Source: an uncultured Desulfobacter sp. (GTDB lineage Bacteria > Desulfobacterota > Desulfobacteria > Desulfobacterales > Desulfobacteraceae). From it: a stretch of 64,000 nucleotides of DNA. How positions within the stretch are numbered: the first letter of the stretch is position 1; every line of letters starts with the position of its first letter. A program made the translations under genes and the position numbers. Under the pieces are notes generated by a model. That model saw only the letters and a program-made list of their open reading frames with translations. It searched no databases and had not been told where the DNA came from. Shown piece by piece: positions 17,114 to 25,948 of this stretch. Location: assembly GCF_963677125.1 (NCBI RefSeq), contig NZ_OY781882.1, forward strand, positions 5,664,501 to 5,728,500. The letters are read 5' to 3'.

Positions 17114-19648
17114 ATGGAAAGCAGTCGGCAAAGATTCAAAATTATTTCAGGGTTACACTCATTTTTACGACTTCAATTTTTGATTTTGTCAGGCTGCGCT
17201 TCTAAGTTTTTTGTAGTGTTTGCTGTCATGATCCCATTTCTGTTAGCTATTTCCATATCGGCAGACGCGGATGTCTTGCGACATAGAAGTCATTTCGGTA
17301 AAAATGAGCTGTTTCGGACTTTGAAAACAGAAAAGACACAAGCCAGCAACACAAATGAATCCAGAAGAGTTTTTGTTCGGTTGAAAACTAAAGTGTCTGA
17401 AAATAATGACTCTAAGGCTGAAAAAAGAAAATCGATTAAGGAATTGAAAAAGGAAGCACGCCTGAATCAGCAGGAGTTTGTTGAGTATCTGGAAGAAGAA
17501 AATTCAAGTCAGGTCCGATCTTTTTGGCTGTCTAACTGTATTGCATTGACAGCTACTGAGCAGGAAATAAAAAAACTTTTAACTCATCCAGATGTTGAAT
17601 CTATAGTTGATAATGTAGTTCTCAGTATCCCCCCAATTATCCAAGAGGAGTCCGTCGCAGATCAAACTGATTTAAATTTATGGAATCACTCCATGGTGGG
17701 ACTTGATAAAATCAAAGATTTTGGGCTCAGTGGGGCTAATATACGGGTTGGTCACCTTGATACCGGCATAGAGGTGGGCAATTCCGAATTAGCAGGGAAA
17801 GTATCTGCCTGGGCTGAGTTTGGATCCGACGGTGAAAAGATTGAAAGCCTTCCCCATGACGGCCATTATAACGGCCATGGTACGCATTCGGCAAGCGTTA
17901 TTGCCGGCAATAACACAGGGATTGCTCCCGGTGTAACCATTCTTTCGGCTTTGGTGCTTAATGACTTGGGGTCCGGAACTATGGAACAGGTCCTGGCCGG
18001 AATGCAGTGGGTACTTGATCCCGACGGAGATCCTGAGACTGATGACGGTGCGCAAATTGTAAATATGTCATGGGGTGCCATGGGCACTTCAGACGTTTTG
18101 AATGAAGCCGTTAAAAATATGAAGAATGCCAATGTCTTGCCGGTTGGCGCCATTGGCAATTATGGAGAGAGTACAACCCTTTCCCCTGGTAATACGCCGG
18201 ATGCAGTGGGTGTTGGGGCAATTGGTAAAAATAGCTATGTGGCATGGTTTTCCGGCGGTGCTGATGTGTACTGGAGCGATATTTCAGTTACCAAGCCTAA
18301 TATTGCGGCGCCAGGGGTGAATATCCCCGGAATGGGTTTAAACGGAGAATATCAATTGATGTCTGGTACCTCTTTTGCCGCGCCTCACGTTGCCGGCGCA
18401 GCTGCATTGCTTCTGGAGCTGTATCCGGATTTGAATTTGGCTCAATTAAGCAGTTTTCTATATAATACGTCTCTTGATGCCGGAGATTCTGGTCTTGACA
18501 TACGTTACGGTCATGGTATCCTAAACGTCGCTTCTGCCGTTGATGCGCTAAACCTTTATGCCGATAGGATTAACACAAGCGATTTGATAATCAAAACGGC
18601 CCAGGATAACAGCAGCTACACAACTCAGACATTTAGAAGCTATTTTTCAAATGGTGAAAACGTTCTCGATGGGGAATACACTGAAACGTCAGCTTTTTAT
18701 AAGGACGAAGAATTTATAGGGCTTTCCGATGTAAATGGGGACGGGTTTTCAGATCTGGTTGTAACAGAAAGTCGTCAGACTGGGTCTGGTTGGTATGACC
18801 ACGATTATCTGGTGTATTTGTCCAAGGAAGGAAACGGCTTGGCCTCATACCCAGACACATGGTTTTCTTTTTCCTCAACTTCTTCCGAGGGGCTTAAGGT
18901 GATTGGACTTTCCGATATAAACGGAGATAAACGATCTGATTTGATTTATGTTACAGAGCAGATCAGTTATGGTAAAAAATATACTGTCAAGGTGTTGCTA
19001 TCCGTGGACGACCAGAAGTTTGTAGGTGATTCCAGTCCCTGGCTTGAATTTTCTACGCTATCCGATTGGGAGAATACGTTTTATCTGGGGGATATGAACG
19101 GAGATGGAAAATCCGACATCCTTGTTGAGAGCAAAAACACAAAATATACTTATTACACACCGGTTATATACTACGTCGCCAAGTCAAATGGGATCCAGGC
19201 TTCATCGCTGAGTAATTGGTTGGTCAGATATGATATCCCGGGTATGACGGATTATCTCCTGCACTACGTCAAAGACGTCAATGGGGATGGGTTTGATGAC
19301 CTAATTTTTACAGGCCAAGAAGCTGTCCGGGGAAAGCTTCCGATTTATGTCTCAAAATCTAATGGTTCCTCAAAGTTTTACAAGGAGCAGTCTTGGGGGC
19401 AGGTATCCTTTGACGACACCGCAGCGTTTTCCGGCATGGCAGATTTAAATAACGATGGAGCATATGACCTTATCATTGCTCATGACGATAATTATACGTT
19501 TCAATGTGATGCCTGGTTTTCCAACAAGCAAGATAATTTTCTTGAGTCGTCTTCCAGTTGGTGCGATATTGATTATAATTCATATACGACTGATATTCAA
19601 TTTATAGGAACAGCGAATGTTGGCATAGGAAGTTGGGAAAACAATTAA
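17114..19648 (+). CDS. Secreted subtilisin-family protease with FG-GAP repeats
   Basis: An 844-residue serine protease. A membrane-spanning signal (SKFFVVFAVMIPFLLAISIS) precedes an inhibitor-I9-like propeptide and a peptidase S8 domain with an intact triad: Asp216 in VGHLDTG, His255 in GHGTH and Ser420 in MSGTSFAAPHVAG. From about residue 535 it carries five Asp-rich calcium-type repeats (SDVNGDGFSDL, SDINGDKRSDL, GDMNGDGKSDI, KDVNGDGFDDL, ADLNNDGAYDL), as in FG-GAP/VCBS beta-propellers. ATG 17114 was chosen because GGGAGGGG lies just upstream; an in-frame GTG at 17093 is less likely. It may mature neighbouring surface proteins or act outside the cell via the type II system; that is inference. 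Confidence 0.87.
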   Translation: MESSRQRFKIISGLHSFLRLQFLILSGCASKFFVVFAVMIPFLLAISISADADVLRHRSHFGKNELFRTLKTEKTQASNTNESRRVFVRLKTKVSENNDSKAEKRKSIKELKKEARLNQQEFVEYLEEENSSQVRSFWLSNCIALTATEQEIKKLLTHPDVESIVDNVVLSIPPIIQEESVADQTDLNLWNHSMVGLDKIKDFGLSGANIRVGHLDTGIEVGNSELAGKVSAWAEFGSDGEKIESLPHDGHYNGHGTHSASVIAGNNTGIAPGVTILSALVLNDLGSGTMEQVLAGMQWVLDPDGDPETDDGAQIVNMSWGAMGTSDVLNEAVKNMKNANVLPVGAIGNYGESTTLSPGNTPDAVGVGAIGKNSYVAWFSGGADVYWSDISVTKPNIAAPGVNIPGMGLNGEYQLMSGTSFAAPHVAGAAALLLELYPDLNLAQLSSFLYNTSLDAGDSGLDIRYGHGILNVASAVDALNLYADRINTSDLIIKTAQDNSSYTTQTFRSYFSNGENVLDGEYTETSAFYKDEEFIGLSDVNGDGFSDLVVTESRQTGSGWYDHDYLVYLSKEGNGLASYPDTWFSFSSTSSEGLKVIGLSDINGDKRSDLIYVTEQISYGKKYTVKVLLSVDDQKFVGDSSPWLEFSTLSDWENTFYLGDMNGDGKSDILVESKNTKYTYYTPVIYYVAKSNGIQASSLSNWLVRYDIPGMTDYLLHYVKDVNGDGFDDLIFTGQEAVRGKLPIYVSKSNGSSKFYKEQSWGQVSFDDTAAFSGMADLNNDGAYDLIIAHDDNYTFQCDAWFSNKQDNFLESSSSWCDIDYNSYTTDIQFIGTANVGIGSWENN

Positions 19649-19660
19649 CCAATAAATCCT

Positions 19661-19682
19661 TTAGGTCGGTGGCCTAATTTTT
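19661..19682 (+). terminator. Weak terminator or attenuator after the subtilase gene
   Basis: TTAGGTC and GGCCTAA (one T-G pair) form a seven-base stem with a three-base loop, followed by TTTTT. It leaves only 27 bases before the next gene, so it may only partly block read-through. Confidence 0.4.
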
Positions 19683-19709
19683 AAAATCAAACTTTATAGG
19701 AGATTGAAA

Positions 19710-20669
19710 ATGAAGAAAAGTGTATTCTTTTTGTTATCCATTTTAATTTTGCCGTTATTACAGCAAACGGCTCATGCGAGTATCGTATTCTCATCAGTGG
19801 AGGCAAATTCTCCGCTAATTACCAATACTGTCTTTGTTACTATTCCTCAGACGGTAACGGCCGGTGTCGAAACCACTGATGATACAGTAACAAATAATAC
19901 TAAGGTAGTTTCTTTTGAAGGTACAAGCATGTTTGGCAATGGAGATATATCATTAACTGATACTGGCGTATCAATGACGACAACAGCTGGCGGGACCTCG
20001 GCTGCCACAGCCGGCAGCATAGCGCTTTCAGCGTATGCATATGTCGACTATACCGGTATAAATGGCGAAGTCAATTCGTGGACCAACGCAATCAATCCAG
20101 ATCCTGTTGACTTATATGGATTTGTGCCTCATATCATCAATGCTGATATCAATCAATTTGTTAGTGTTTCTGCCACAGAGACATTTACAAATACTGGCGA
20201 TGCCCCTGTGAGCTTACTGTTGGAAGGTTTTTTGGATGGTTTGGATTCTATCTCTTTTGCCTCTTTCGATAGCTCGACCGGTGACGCTGAAGCTATTTAT
20301 GAAATTAACAATGCCTCGGTTCAGGTAGTGGAGATAGATCCGGATACGGGTTCAAGCGCCAATTGGTACATAGATTTATTGGACGCGGATAGTGTTGCAC
20401 AGATAATTACGGCCCAAACTGCCTCAGAAGGTTATTCTTATATATTTTCAGCATCTATCGTCCTAACAGTAAATATCGACAACCTTGACGGCAGGAGTGG
20501 CTACGGAGAAATGGACACCGTAGAATTGGTAGGAGATTTAAGTCTTGGCACATTAGCGCTAAATGCATCTCTCACCGAGATAGCCAACCCGGTTCCGGTT
20601 CCTTCTTCACTCTTGTTATTGATTTCCGGTGTTGGGGGGATCACTTTTATCAGGCGCAGGAGAGGCTAA
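19710..20669 (+). CDS. PEP-CTERM sorting-domain surface protein
   Basis: A 319-residue exported protein with a clear signal peptide (MKKSVFFLLSILILPLLQQTAHA, cleavage expected after AHA) and a C-terminal PEP-CTERM-like tail: NPVPVPSSLLLLISGVGGITFIRRRRG. The middle is a low-complexity beta-rich region high in Thr, Ser, Val and Asp and almost lacking cysteine. These features suit a surface or biofilm-matrix protein processed by an exosortase. The ATG at 19710 has AGGAG seven bases upstream; an in-frame TTG at 19704 is less likely. It probably shares the sigma-54 transcript of the subtilase gene, weakly attenuated by the small hairpin between them. Confidence 0.83.
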   Translation: MKKSVFFLLSILILPLLQQTAHASIVFSSVEANSPLITNTVFVTIPQTVTAGVETTDDTVTNNTKVVSFEGTSMFGNGDISLTDTGVSMTTTAGGTSAATAGSIALSAYAYVDYTGINGEVNSWTNAINPDPVDLYGFVPHIINADINQFVSVSATETFTNTGDAPVSLLLEGFLDGLDSISFASFDSSTGDAEAIYEINNASVQVVEIDPDTGSSANWYIDLLDADSVAQIITAQTASEGYSYIFSASIVLTVNIDNLDGRSGYGEMDTVELVGDLSLGTLALNASLTEIANPVPVPSSLLLLISGVGGITFIRRRRG

Positions 20670-20830
20670 TATTTAATGATTGGTGAACAGAGATTTCTCT
20701 GTGAGGATAAATATAGAAAGTTTAAAAAAAGGAGGTGGAAAGAAAGAAAAAGTTAGATAAAGCAGTGTAGGCGTTGTAGAAGTTAAATAGGAAGAAGTAG
20801 ATTTAATTCAAAATTTTTAGGAGAGAAATT

Positions 20831-21679
20831 ATGAAAAAGTTGGTTATGGTTCTCATTGCAACTACCTTTATGTATGCATCTGCATTTGCAGGTGAAAATC
20901 CGGAATTTGATGTGGTCGGATGTGATGCGAGTTGGTTTTTTTCCAATAGCATTACCGATGATGTTGTCGCCAACGTTCTTAGTGGTGACGATATGGTTAA
21001 TGAGTACAGTGATTTTACAGCCACCCCATACGATGATTACGCTAAGGAATACTTTACACAAACTGCAGGCCAGGCACAAGACGAGAGCGTGTGTTTCCCC
21101 GGTTATGTGGAATATTTGATTGATGCCGGAAACAGTGCTGAATACAAATGGAGAATTGTATTACAGCAGAAACCGGACACCGATCTTGACATCAGCATCC
21201 GCGACTGCGTTCAGAAAATGAACTCTTTTAGCCCCTATGCAACTACTGCTTACGAGGGTGCTTCTCAGACCGGTCGGTATAAATGGCCCTGGGGTACATC
21301 TGTCTGGACTGCTTCTTCCAACCCCACCATTACTGCAAAAGCACTGCCTGGTGAGTACAAGACCACTGGTTTCCCTGATGCAGGTTTTTATCTGGATGCT
21401 CGTACTCTCCCCGAGTTGACTGTTGTTCCTTTGGTTGATAAACTTTATACCTCAAAAGCCCTTTGGGAAGAATCAATCGTTGTTGCAATGCCTGAGACCG
21501 GCGTTCTGAACGGTATGGGTGAGACTCAGTACCGCCTCAAACAAGGCGATATGATTGAAATTGAGATCAAAGTTCCCGGAAGCAATACTGTTAACATGAG
21601 TTATGGTGCCGAAAGCGTTGCCCTCAAATATGTCGGTATCTACGGAATGTTCTACCAGGGCGCTTCTTGTGTAGATTAA
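20831..21679 (+). CDS. Secreted four-cysteine protein, copy A (unknown family)
   Basis: A 282-residue protein that I do not recognise. A textbook signal peptide (MKKLVMVLIATTFMYASAFA, cleavage after AFA) leads to a mature protein rich in Asp, Tyr and Thr, with exactly four cysteines at 31, 88, 126 and 280. They could form two disulfides. There is no lipobox, sorting tail or known motif. A strong TAGGAG ribosome site and a long purine-rich leader suggest high expression. It is almost identical to the copy at 24832-25692, differing at only ten residues, seven of them between residues 34 and 71. An abundant extracellular or surface subunit is the best guess. Confidence 0.85.
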   Translation: MKKLVMVLIATTFMYASAFAGENPEFDVVGCDASWFFSNSITDDVVANVLSGDDMVNEYSDFTATPYDDYAKEYFTQTAGQAQDESVCFPGYVEYLIDAGNSAEYKWRIVLQQKPDTDLDISIRDCVQKMNSFSPYATTAYEGASQTGRYKWPWGTSVWTASSNPTITAKALPGEYKTTGFPDAGFYLDARTLPELTVVPLVDKLYTSKALWEESIVVAMPETGVLNGMGETQYRLKQGDMIEIEIKVPGSNTVNMSYGAESVALKYVGIYGMFYQGASCVD

Positions 21680-21735
21680 TTTCAGAAAAGACCGTTAATA
21701 ATTTAAATATCGGTCACGCCTGAAAGCTTTAAAGT

Positions 21736-21764
21736 TTGGGAGTGCTGCCTAACCGCACTCCCAA
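21736..21764 (+). terminator. Hairpin between secreted protein A and HEAT protein A
   Basis: TTGGGAGTGC at 21736-21745 pairs perfectly with 21755-21764, with a nine-base loop. No T-run follows, so it is more likely an attenuator or RNA-stability hairpin than a full stop. The same hairpin occurs in copy B. Confidence 0.6.
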
Positions 21765-21918
21765 TTCAAAATATATCCGGCCGGATGTATTACGGTTGTA
21801 AGTTTTGAGTATTGTATAAAACATATCGTTGGATTTTCTCTCTTGCTTAGAACTCAGTACTTAAAATTTCTGGTAAAGTAATACTCGACAAAAGATGATC
21901 TATCTAAAGGTGGAGAAT

Positions 21919-23316
21919 ATGAATGCGAAACGAAAAGTTCATATCCTAATTGGGCTTTTGTGTGCGGTACTAATTCTATCTGTTGCAATTGCAGCTTTTG
22001 GTGCAAATTTAAAAAGCCAACCTGTAACCAATCAGACAGTTCCAAATAAAACGGAAGAATTGTCAAATCAATCTTCCGATGGAGCTGGTGATGAGGCAAA
22101 TTCAGACCAACCAGTATCCACAGAAAAAAAACAGATTGGAGAAAAGGCTAAGGTTGCTGCAACCGATAAAACTTCGCCGGATGAATCACAAGTTACTGAT
22201 CGTCTTTACGATGTTCTAAAGTTGAGAAGCCAACCCTCAGAAGAAACCATTCAACGACTTGAGGGGTATTTAAATGATGAAAATATGGGTATCGTCGCTG
22301 AAGCCATAGATGCACTTGCACATGTAGGTATGAGCAGTGAGTTTAAAGAGAGGGCCTTTAATATTCTAAAGCAAAAGGCCGTAGATAAATATTATCCTGC
22401 CAGAAGCAATGCGCTTATTGCGGCGGCCATGTTTGGCATGGATGAGCAATTCTTGCCGATTCTTAGTGGTTTGTTAGAACAAAAAGGCGAGCAGGGTGAG
22501 GAAAATATGGCGCTTGCCCTTCGATCCTTATCTTTTATAAAATCTCCCAGATTTTTGCCGTATTTGAATCAGATCATTGCCCAAAGTCAAAATCGGCAAA
22601 CCCAGAAAATGGCATACGGCATTATGGCCAGACATGATTTAGTTGAAAGCAATCGATTTTTAAAGGAAATGCTTGGTTCATCTGATGAACAAAAACAAAA
22701 TAACAGCACATGGGCACTGTCAAGGGCAAACAAACCCAAACAGAATAAGATTTTGGAAGATGCCTTGACGCAAAACCTGCTTAAAAAAGAAGCTGTAGCG
22801 TTAGTCGCATCAAGTCCCTGTGCCGCTGATGTGTTCGGCAATATTCTCAAAAACGACGCCATAAAAACAGATCAGAAAATATACTATTTGAATGTTATCG
22901 CGGCCAACACAGTCAATGCAGGTTTAAAAGTACGAGATGGTATGAAAAATGCCTTAAAACCATTGTTGGATTCCGACAACCGAAAATTGAAACTGGAAGC
23001 TATTCGTACCCTTGGAAAAGTTGGGGGTGATGTTGAAGATACAGCTAAGCTGCTGGAACCTGAATTGCATTCTTCAGATCAAGAGATAAAGGAGAAAGCC
23101 TTTTTTGCGTATTCGGCTTATGTTTCAAGAAAAACCTATAAACCACTTTTGGGTCTGCTGTGGGATGATAACGAAAAAATACGCAGAGGAGCCATAGCTA
23201 TTGCCGGAAATTACGCAGATGTATCAGACGTGGAACAACTGATGAAGGCATTAAAACATGACGATGAATTTATAAGAAAACAAGTCAAACTGATTTTAGA
23301 CAAATTAGAAATCTAA
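21919..23316 (+). CDS. Membrane-anchored HEAT-repeat protein, copy A
   Basis: A 465-residue protein. A basic start and one hydrophobic helix (VHILIGLLCAVLILSVAIAAFG) form a signal anchor, followed by a polar linker and from about residue 110 a run of HEAT-like alpha repeats (AIDALAHVGMS, ALIAAAMFGMDEQFL, LEAIRTLGKVGGDVEDTA, GAIAIAGNYADVSDVEQL). Such solenoids usually hold partner proteins and would face the periplasm here. The ATG at 21919 with AGGTGGAG upstream matches the start of copy B; an ATG at 21895 was rejected. Compared with copy B many lysines stand where B has Glu or Asp. Function unknown; assembly or quality control of the secreted protein is possible. Confidence 0.82.
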   Translation: MNAKRKVHILIGLLCAVLILSVAIAAFGANLKSQPVTNQTVPNKTEELSNQSSDGAGDEANSDQPVSTEKKQIGEKAKVAATDKTSPDESQVTDRLYDVLKLRSQPSEETIQRLEGYLNDENMGIVAEAIDALAHVGMSSEFKERAFNILKQKAVDKYYPARSNALIAAAMFGMDEQFLPILSGLLEQKGEQGEENMALALRSLSFIKSPRFLPYLNQIIAQSQNRQTQKMAYGIMARHDLVESNRFLKEMLGSSDEQKQNNSTWALSRANKPKQNKILEDALTQNLLKKEAVALVASSPCAADVFGNILKNDAIKTDQKIYYLNVIAANTVNAGLKVRDGMKNALKPLLDSDNRKLKLEAIRTLGKVGGDVEDTAKLLEPELHSSDQEIKEKAFFAYSAYVSRKTYKPLLGLLWDDNEKIRRGAIAIAGNYADVSDVEQLMKALKHDDEFIRKQVKLILDKLEI

Positions 23317-23328
23317 AGGATATTTATC

Positions 23329-24210
23329 ATGAGTTCATTGCGGTTATTACAACCAGGCAGAAGATTTTATTCTGTCATCATGTTTATTTTTGTTCTTACT
23401 TTTATATGTGCCCTTCCGCTGTACGGTGAACCGAAACAGCTGTCAACGTCATCAAACGATCCTGTCATTGCTACGTTTAACAACGGCGTAATAAAAAAAT
23501 CAGAATTTTACCAAGCAATTCAGGATTTCAAAAAAAAAACCGGCAAACAGGATGTTTCAGTTGAAGAACGCAAACGGCTGGTCAATAATCTGATTATCCG
23601 ACATTTGATATTGGCACATCCTAGTGCCCAGGATATAAAGAGCGATAAAAATTTTATTAGAACCATTAAAGCATATGAAAACGCAACGATAATTAAATTT
23701 TTCCTTGAAAAGGAAATCGGTCGTAAAGTGATTGCTACTGACGAGGAGATACGTAAGTTTTACGACGCCAATCCTGATCGATTTAAAACGTCTAAAAAGG
23801 CATCAACTCTGGTGATTCTCCTTCGAAACCGTGAAGAAGCTGAACTCGTGAAGAAAAAAATTGAAAGCGGTGAAGATTTTTCAGCACTGGTAGCTCATTA
23901 CTCCGTCGATCTTTCTACCGTCAAAAATGGGGGTAAGTTACTGGTAGAAGAAGGTAAGATTTTGCCCGTAATTGAAAAAGCCGTTTTTAGCCTTAAGGAA
24001 AATGAAATCAGTCCGATTTTAGAAACCAATTACGGCTACAGTATTTTCAAAGTGGAAAAGATTATACCGGCAGAGACAAAATCCTTTGAGGCAGCCAGGC
24101 ATGAGGTCAAGACGCAGATTTTGAAGCAAAAAGAAGCCGAAGCATTTTTACAGATGGAGGAACGCCTTAAAAAAGGGGCTGAAATAAAAATTTCTGAAAA
24201 ACTGCTGTAA
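23329..24210 (+). CDS. Parvulin-type peptidyl-prolyl isomerase (PpiC/SurA-like)
   Basis: A 293-residue exported protein. A signal or anchor helix (SVIMFIFVLTFICALPLYG) is followed by a SurA-N-like helical region (residues about 40-130, with VNNLIIRHLILAH) and a parvulin domain (residues about 150-255: LVILLRNREEAELVKKKI, FSALVAHYSVDLSTVKNGGKL, NYGYSIFKVEKI). Parvulins speed prolyl isomerisation and help fold exported proteins in the periplasm. It lies 12 bases after HEAT protein A and closes this operon. It may fold the four-cysteine protein. The second module lacks a copy, so one enzyme may serve both. Confidence 0.88.
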   Translation: MSSLRLLQPGRRFYSVIMFIFVLTFICALPLYGEPKQLSTSSNDPVIATFNNGVIKKSEFYQAIQDFKKKTGKQDVSVEERKRLVNNLIIRHLILAHPSAQDIKSDKNFIRTIKAYENATIIKFFLEKEIGRKVIATDEEIRKFYDANPDRFKTSKKASTLVILLRNREEAELVKKKIESGEDFSALVAHYSVDLSTVKNGGKLLVEEGKILPVIEKAVFSLKENEISPILETNYGYSIFKVEKIIPAETKSFEAARHEVKTQILKQKEAEAFLQMEERLKKGAEIKISEKLL

Positions 24211-24255
24211 CCACTTCGTGATTAAATAACAGAATTTCTTGCAGAAAGTATCTAA

Positions 24256-24298
24256 CAGGATGAGACTCGATCATTAAATCTGGTCTCATCCTGCTTTT
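24256..24298 (+). terminator. Terminator of the first secreted-protein operon
   Basis: CAGGATGAGAC at 24256-24266 pairs perfectly with 24283-24293 and CTTTT follows. It lies 45 bases after the prolyl isomerase gene. Confidence 0.85.
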
Positions 24299-24299
24299 A

Positions 24300-24831
24300 T
24301 CGCCTTTTCTACAGGGTTTCACATATCCAATCCATATTGGTTCTTATATTATACGATTAATGTCGTTCATGTTTATCGATTTACGATTTTATGTTAAGAC
24401 AACTGTCAATGAACTATTGATCAATGAAAGTGCATTGTTTTGATAGTGGTTTGTCGTCATTTCATTTGTTCTATCGCCTTAATCAATAAAAAACCTGCAA
24501 ATGGGAAAATAAATAACAAAGATGCCCTTTTTTTTTCCAACGATTATTACAAAAAGTATATATTCCTTGGGGGGGGAGTATTTAGAGGCATTGCTTTATC
24601 CTATGTGGCGAATATTAATTAATGTAAATACAGATGGTTACGGTTAATTTCTTTTTATTGGCATGAAAAGTGCTAATGTATGTTTTCATTCTGTAAAAAC
24701 AAACAACAATTTAAACAAAACGAGGTGAGAAAGGAGGTGGAAAGAAAGAAAGAAAAAGATAGATGAGACAATGCAGGAGTAGAAGTTAAATAGAAAAGTA
24801 GATTTAATTGAAAATTTTTAGGAGAGAAATT
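24300..24831. other. Gene-free region before the second module
   Basis: About 530 AT-rich bases with no supported gene. It holds runs of T and a run of G near 24569-24576, the sigma-54 promoter at 24659-24674 and the purine-rich leader (from 24731) shared with copy A. An open frame at 24440-24622 has no ribosome site and looks random. Confidence 0.6.
24659..24674 (+). promoter_or_regulatory. Sigma-54 promoter of the second secreted-protein module
   Basis: TGGCATGAAAAGTGCT has GG and GC ten bases apart and a good TGGCA upstream box. A start near 24685 gives about 147 bases of leader before the ATG at 24832. The matching place before copy A falls in the end of the PEP-CTERM gene and lacks this element. 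Confidence 0.7.
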
Positions 24832-25692
24832 ATGAAAAAGTTGGTTATGGTTCTCATTGCAACTACCTTTATGTACGCGTCTGCATTTGCAGGTGAAAAT
24901 CCGGAATTTGACGTAGTCGGATGTGATGCGGATTGGTTTTTTTCCAATAGCATTACCGATGATGTTGTCGACAACGTTCTTAGTGGTGACAATAAGGTCA
25001 ATGAATACAGTGATTTTACATACACTCCCTACGATGACAACTTCAAAGAATACTTTACACAAACTGCTGGTCAGGCACAGGACGAGAGCGTGTGTTTCCC
25101 CGGTTATGTGGAATATTTGATTGATGCCGGAAACAGTGCTGAATACAAATGGAGAATTGTATTACAGCAGAAACCGGACACCGATCTTGACATCAGCATC
25201 CGCGACTGCGTTCAGAAAATGAACTCTTTTAGCCCCTATGCAACTACTGCTTACGAGGGTGCTTCTCAGACCGGTCGGTATAAATGGCCCTGGGGGACAT
25301 CTGTCTGGACTGCTTCTGCTAACCCCACCATTACTGCAAAAGCACTTCCTGGTGAGTACAAGACCATTGGTTTCCCTGATGCAGGTTTTTATCTGGATGC
25401 CCGTACTCTCCCCGAGTTGACTGTTGTTCCTCTGGTTGATAAACTTTATACTTCAAAAGCCCTTTGGGAAGAATCAATTGTTGTTGCAATGCCTGAGACC
25501 GGCGTTCTGAACGGTATGGGTGAGACTCAGTACCGCCTCAAACAAGGCGATATGATTGAAATTGAGATCAAAGTTCCCGGAAGCAACACTGTTAACATGA
25601 GCTATGGTGCCGAAAGCGTTGCCATCAAATATGTCGGCATCTACGGAATGTTCTACCAGGGCGCTTCTTGTGTAGCAGACGACCAGATTTAA
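24832..25692 (+). CDS. Secreted four-cysteine protein, copy B (unknown family)
   Basis: A 286-residue near-twin of the protein at 20831-21679 with the same signal peptide and four conserved cysteines. Substitutions relative to copy A are S34D, A47D, D54N, M55K, A64Y, Y70N, A71F, S163A, T179I and L265I, and the tail ends VADDQI instead of VD. Thus seven of ten changes fall in residues 34-71, which may be an exposed or partner-binding face, while the rest is nearly fixed even at silent sites. The start is the ATG at 24832 behind TAGGAGAG. Family unknown; likely abundant and extracytoplasmic. Confidence 0.85.
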   Translation: MKKLVMVLIATTFMYASAFAGENPEFDVVGCDADWFFSNSITDDVVDNVLSGDNKVNEYSDFTYTPYDDNFKEYFTQTAGQAQDESVCFPGYVEYLIDAGNSAEYKWRIVLQQKPDTDLDISIRDCVQKMNSFSPYATTAYEGASQTGRYKWPWGTSVWTASANPTITAKALPGEYKTIGFPDAGFYLDARTLPELTVVPLVDKLYTSKALWEESIVVAMPETGVLNGMGETQYRLKQGDMIEIEIKVPGSNTVNMSYGAESVAIKYVGIYGMFYQGASCVADDQI

Positions 25693-25750
25693 TTTTAGGA
25701 AAGACCTTGCGAAAATTTAAATTTAGGTCAAACCTGAAAGCCTAAAGTTA

Positions 25751-25778
25751 GGGAGTGCTGCTTGGCGGCGCTCCCACT
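25751..25778 (+). terminator. Hairpin between secreted protein B and HEAT protein B
   Basis: GGGAGTGC at 25751-25758 pairs with GCGCTCCC at 25768-25775 with one G-U pair, followed by ACTTTT. It matches the hairpin of copy A in place and stem sequence, with a compensating G-U, so the structure appears kept by selection. Confidence 0.6.
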
Positions 25779-25948
25779 TTTAATGCAAATTTATGTCAAG
25801 TCGGATCAATTAGAGTAGGGTTGTAAGTTTTGAGTTGTGAGTATCTTAAAAACAAACACTGTTGATTTTACATATTTAGAACTCAATGCTTAGCGTTTTT
25901 GGTAAGGGAATAATTGATAAAAAATAATTTACCTATAGGTGGAAAAAC

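Larger units (their letters stand above)
20729..23316 (+). repeat. Duplicated module, copy A (leader, secreted protein, hairpin, HEAT gene)
   Basis: This block matches 24731-27340 in gene order and sequence: the same purine-rich leader (AAGGAGGTGGAAAG...), the same TTTTTAGGAGAGAAATTATG start region, the same hairpin after the first gene and similar spacers. The start codons of the two copies are 4,001 bases apart. Only copy A is followed by the prolyl isomerase gene. Confidence 0.9.
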
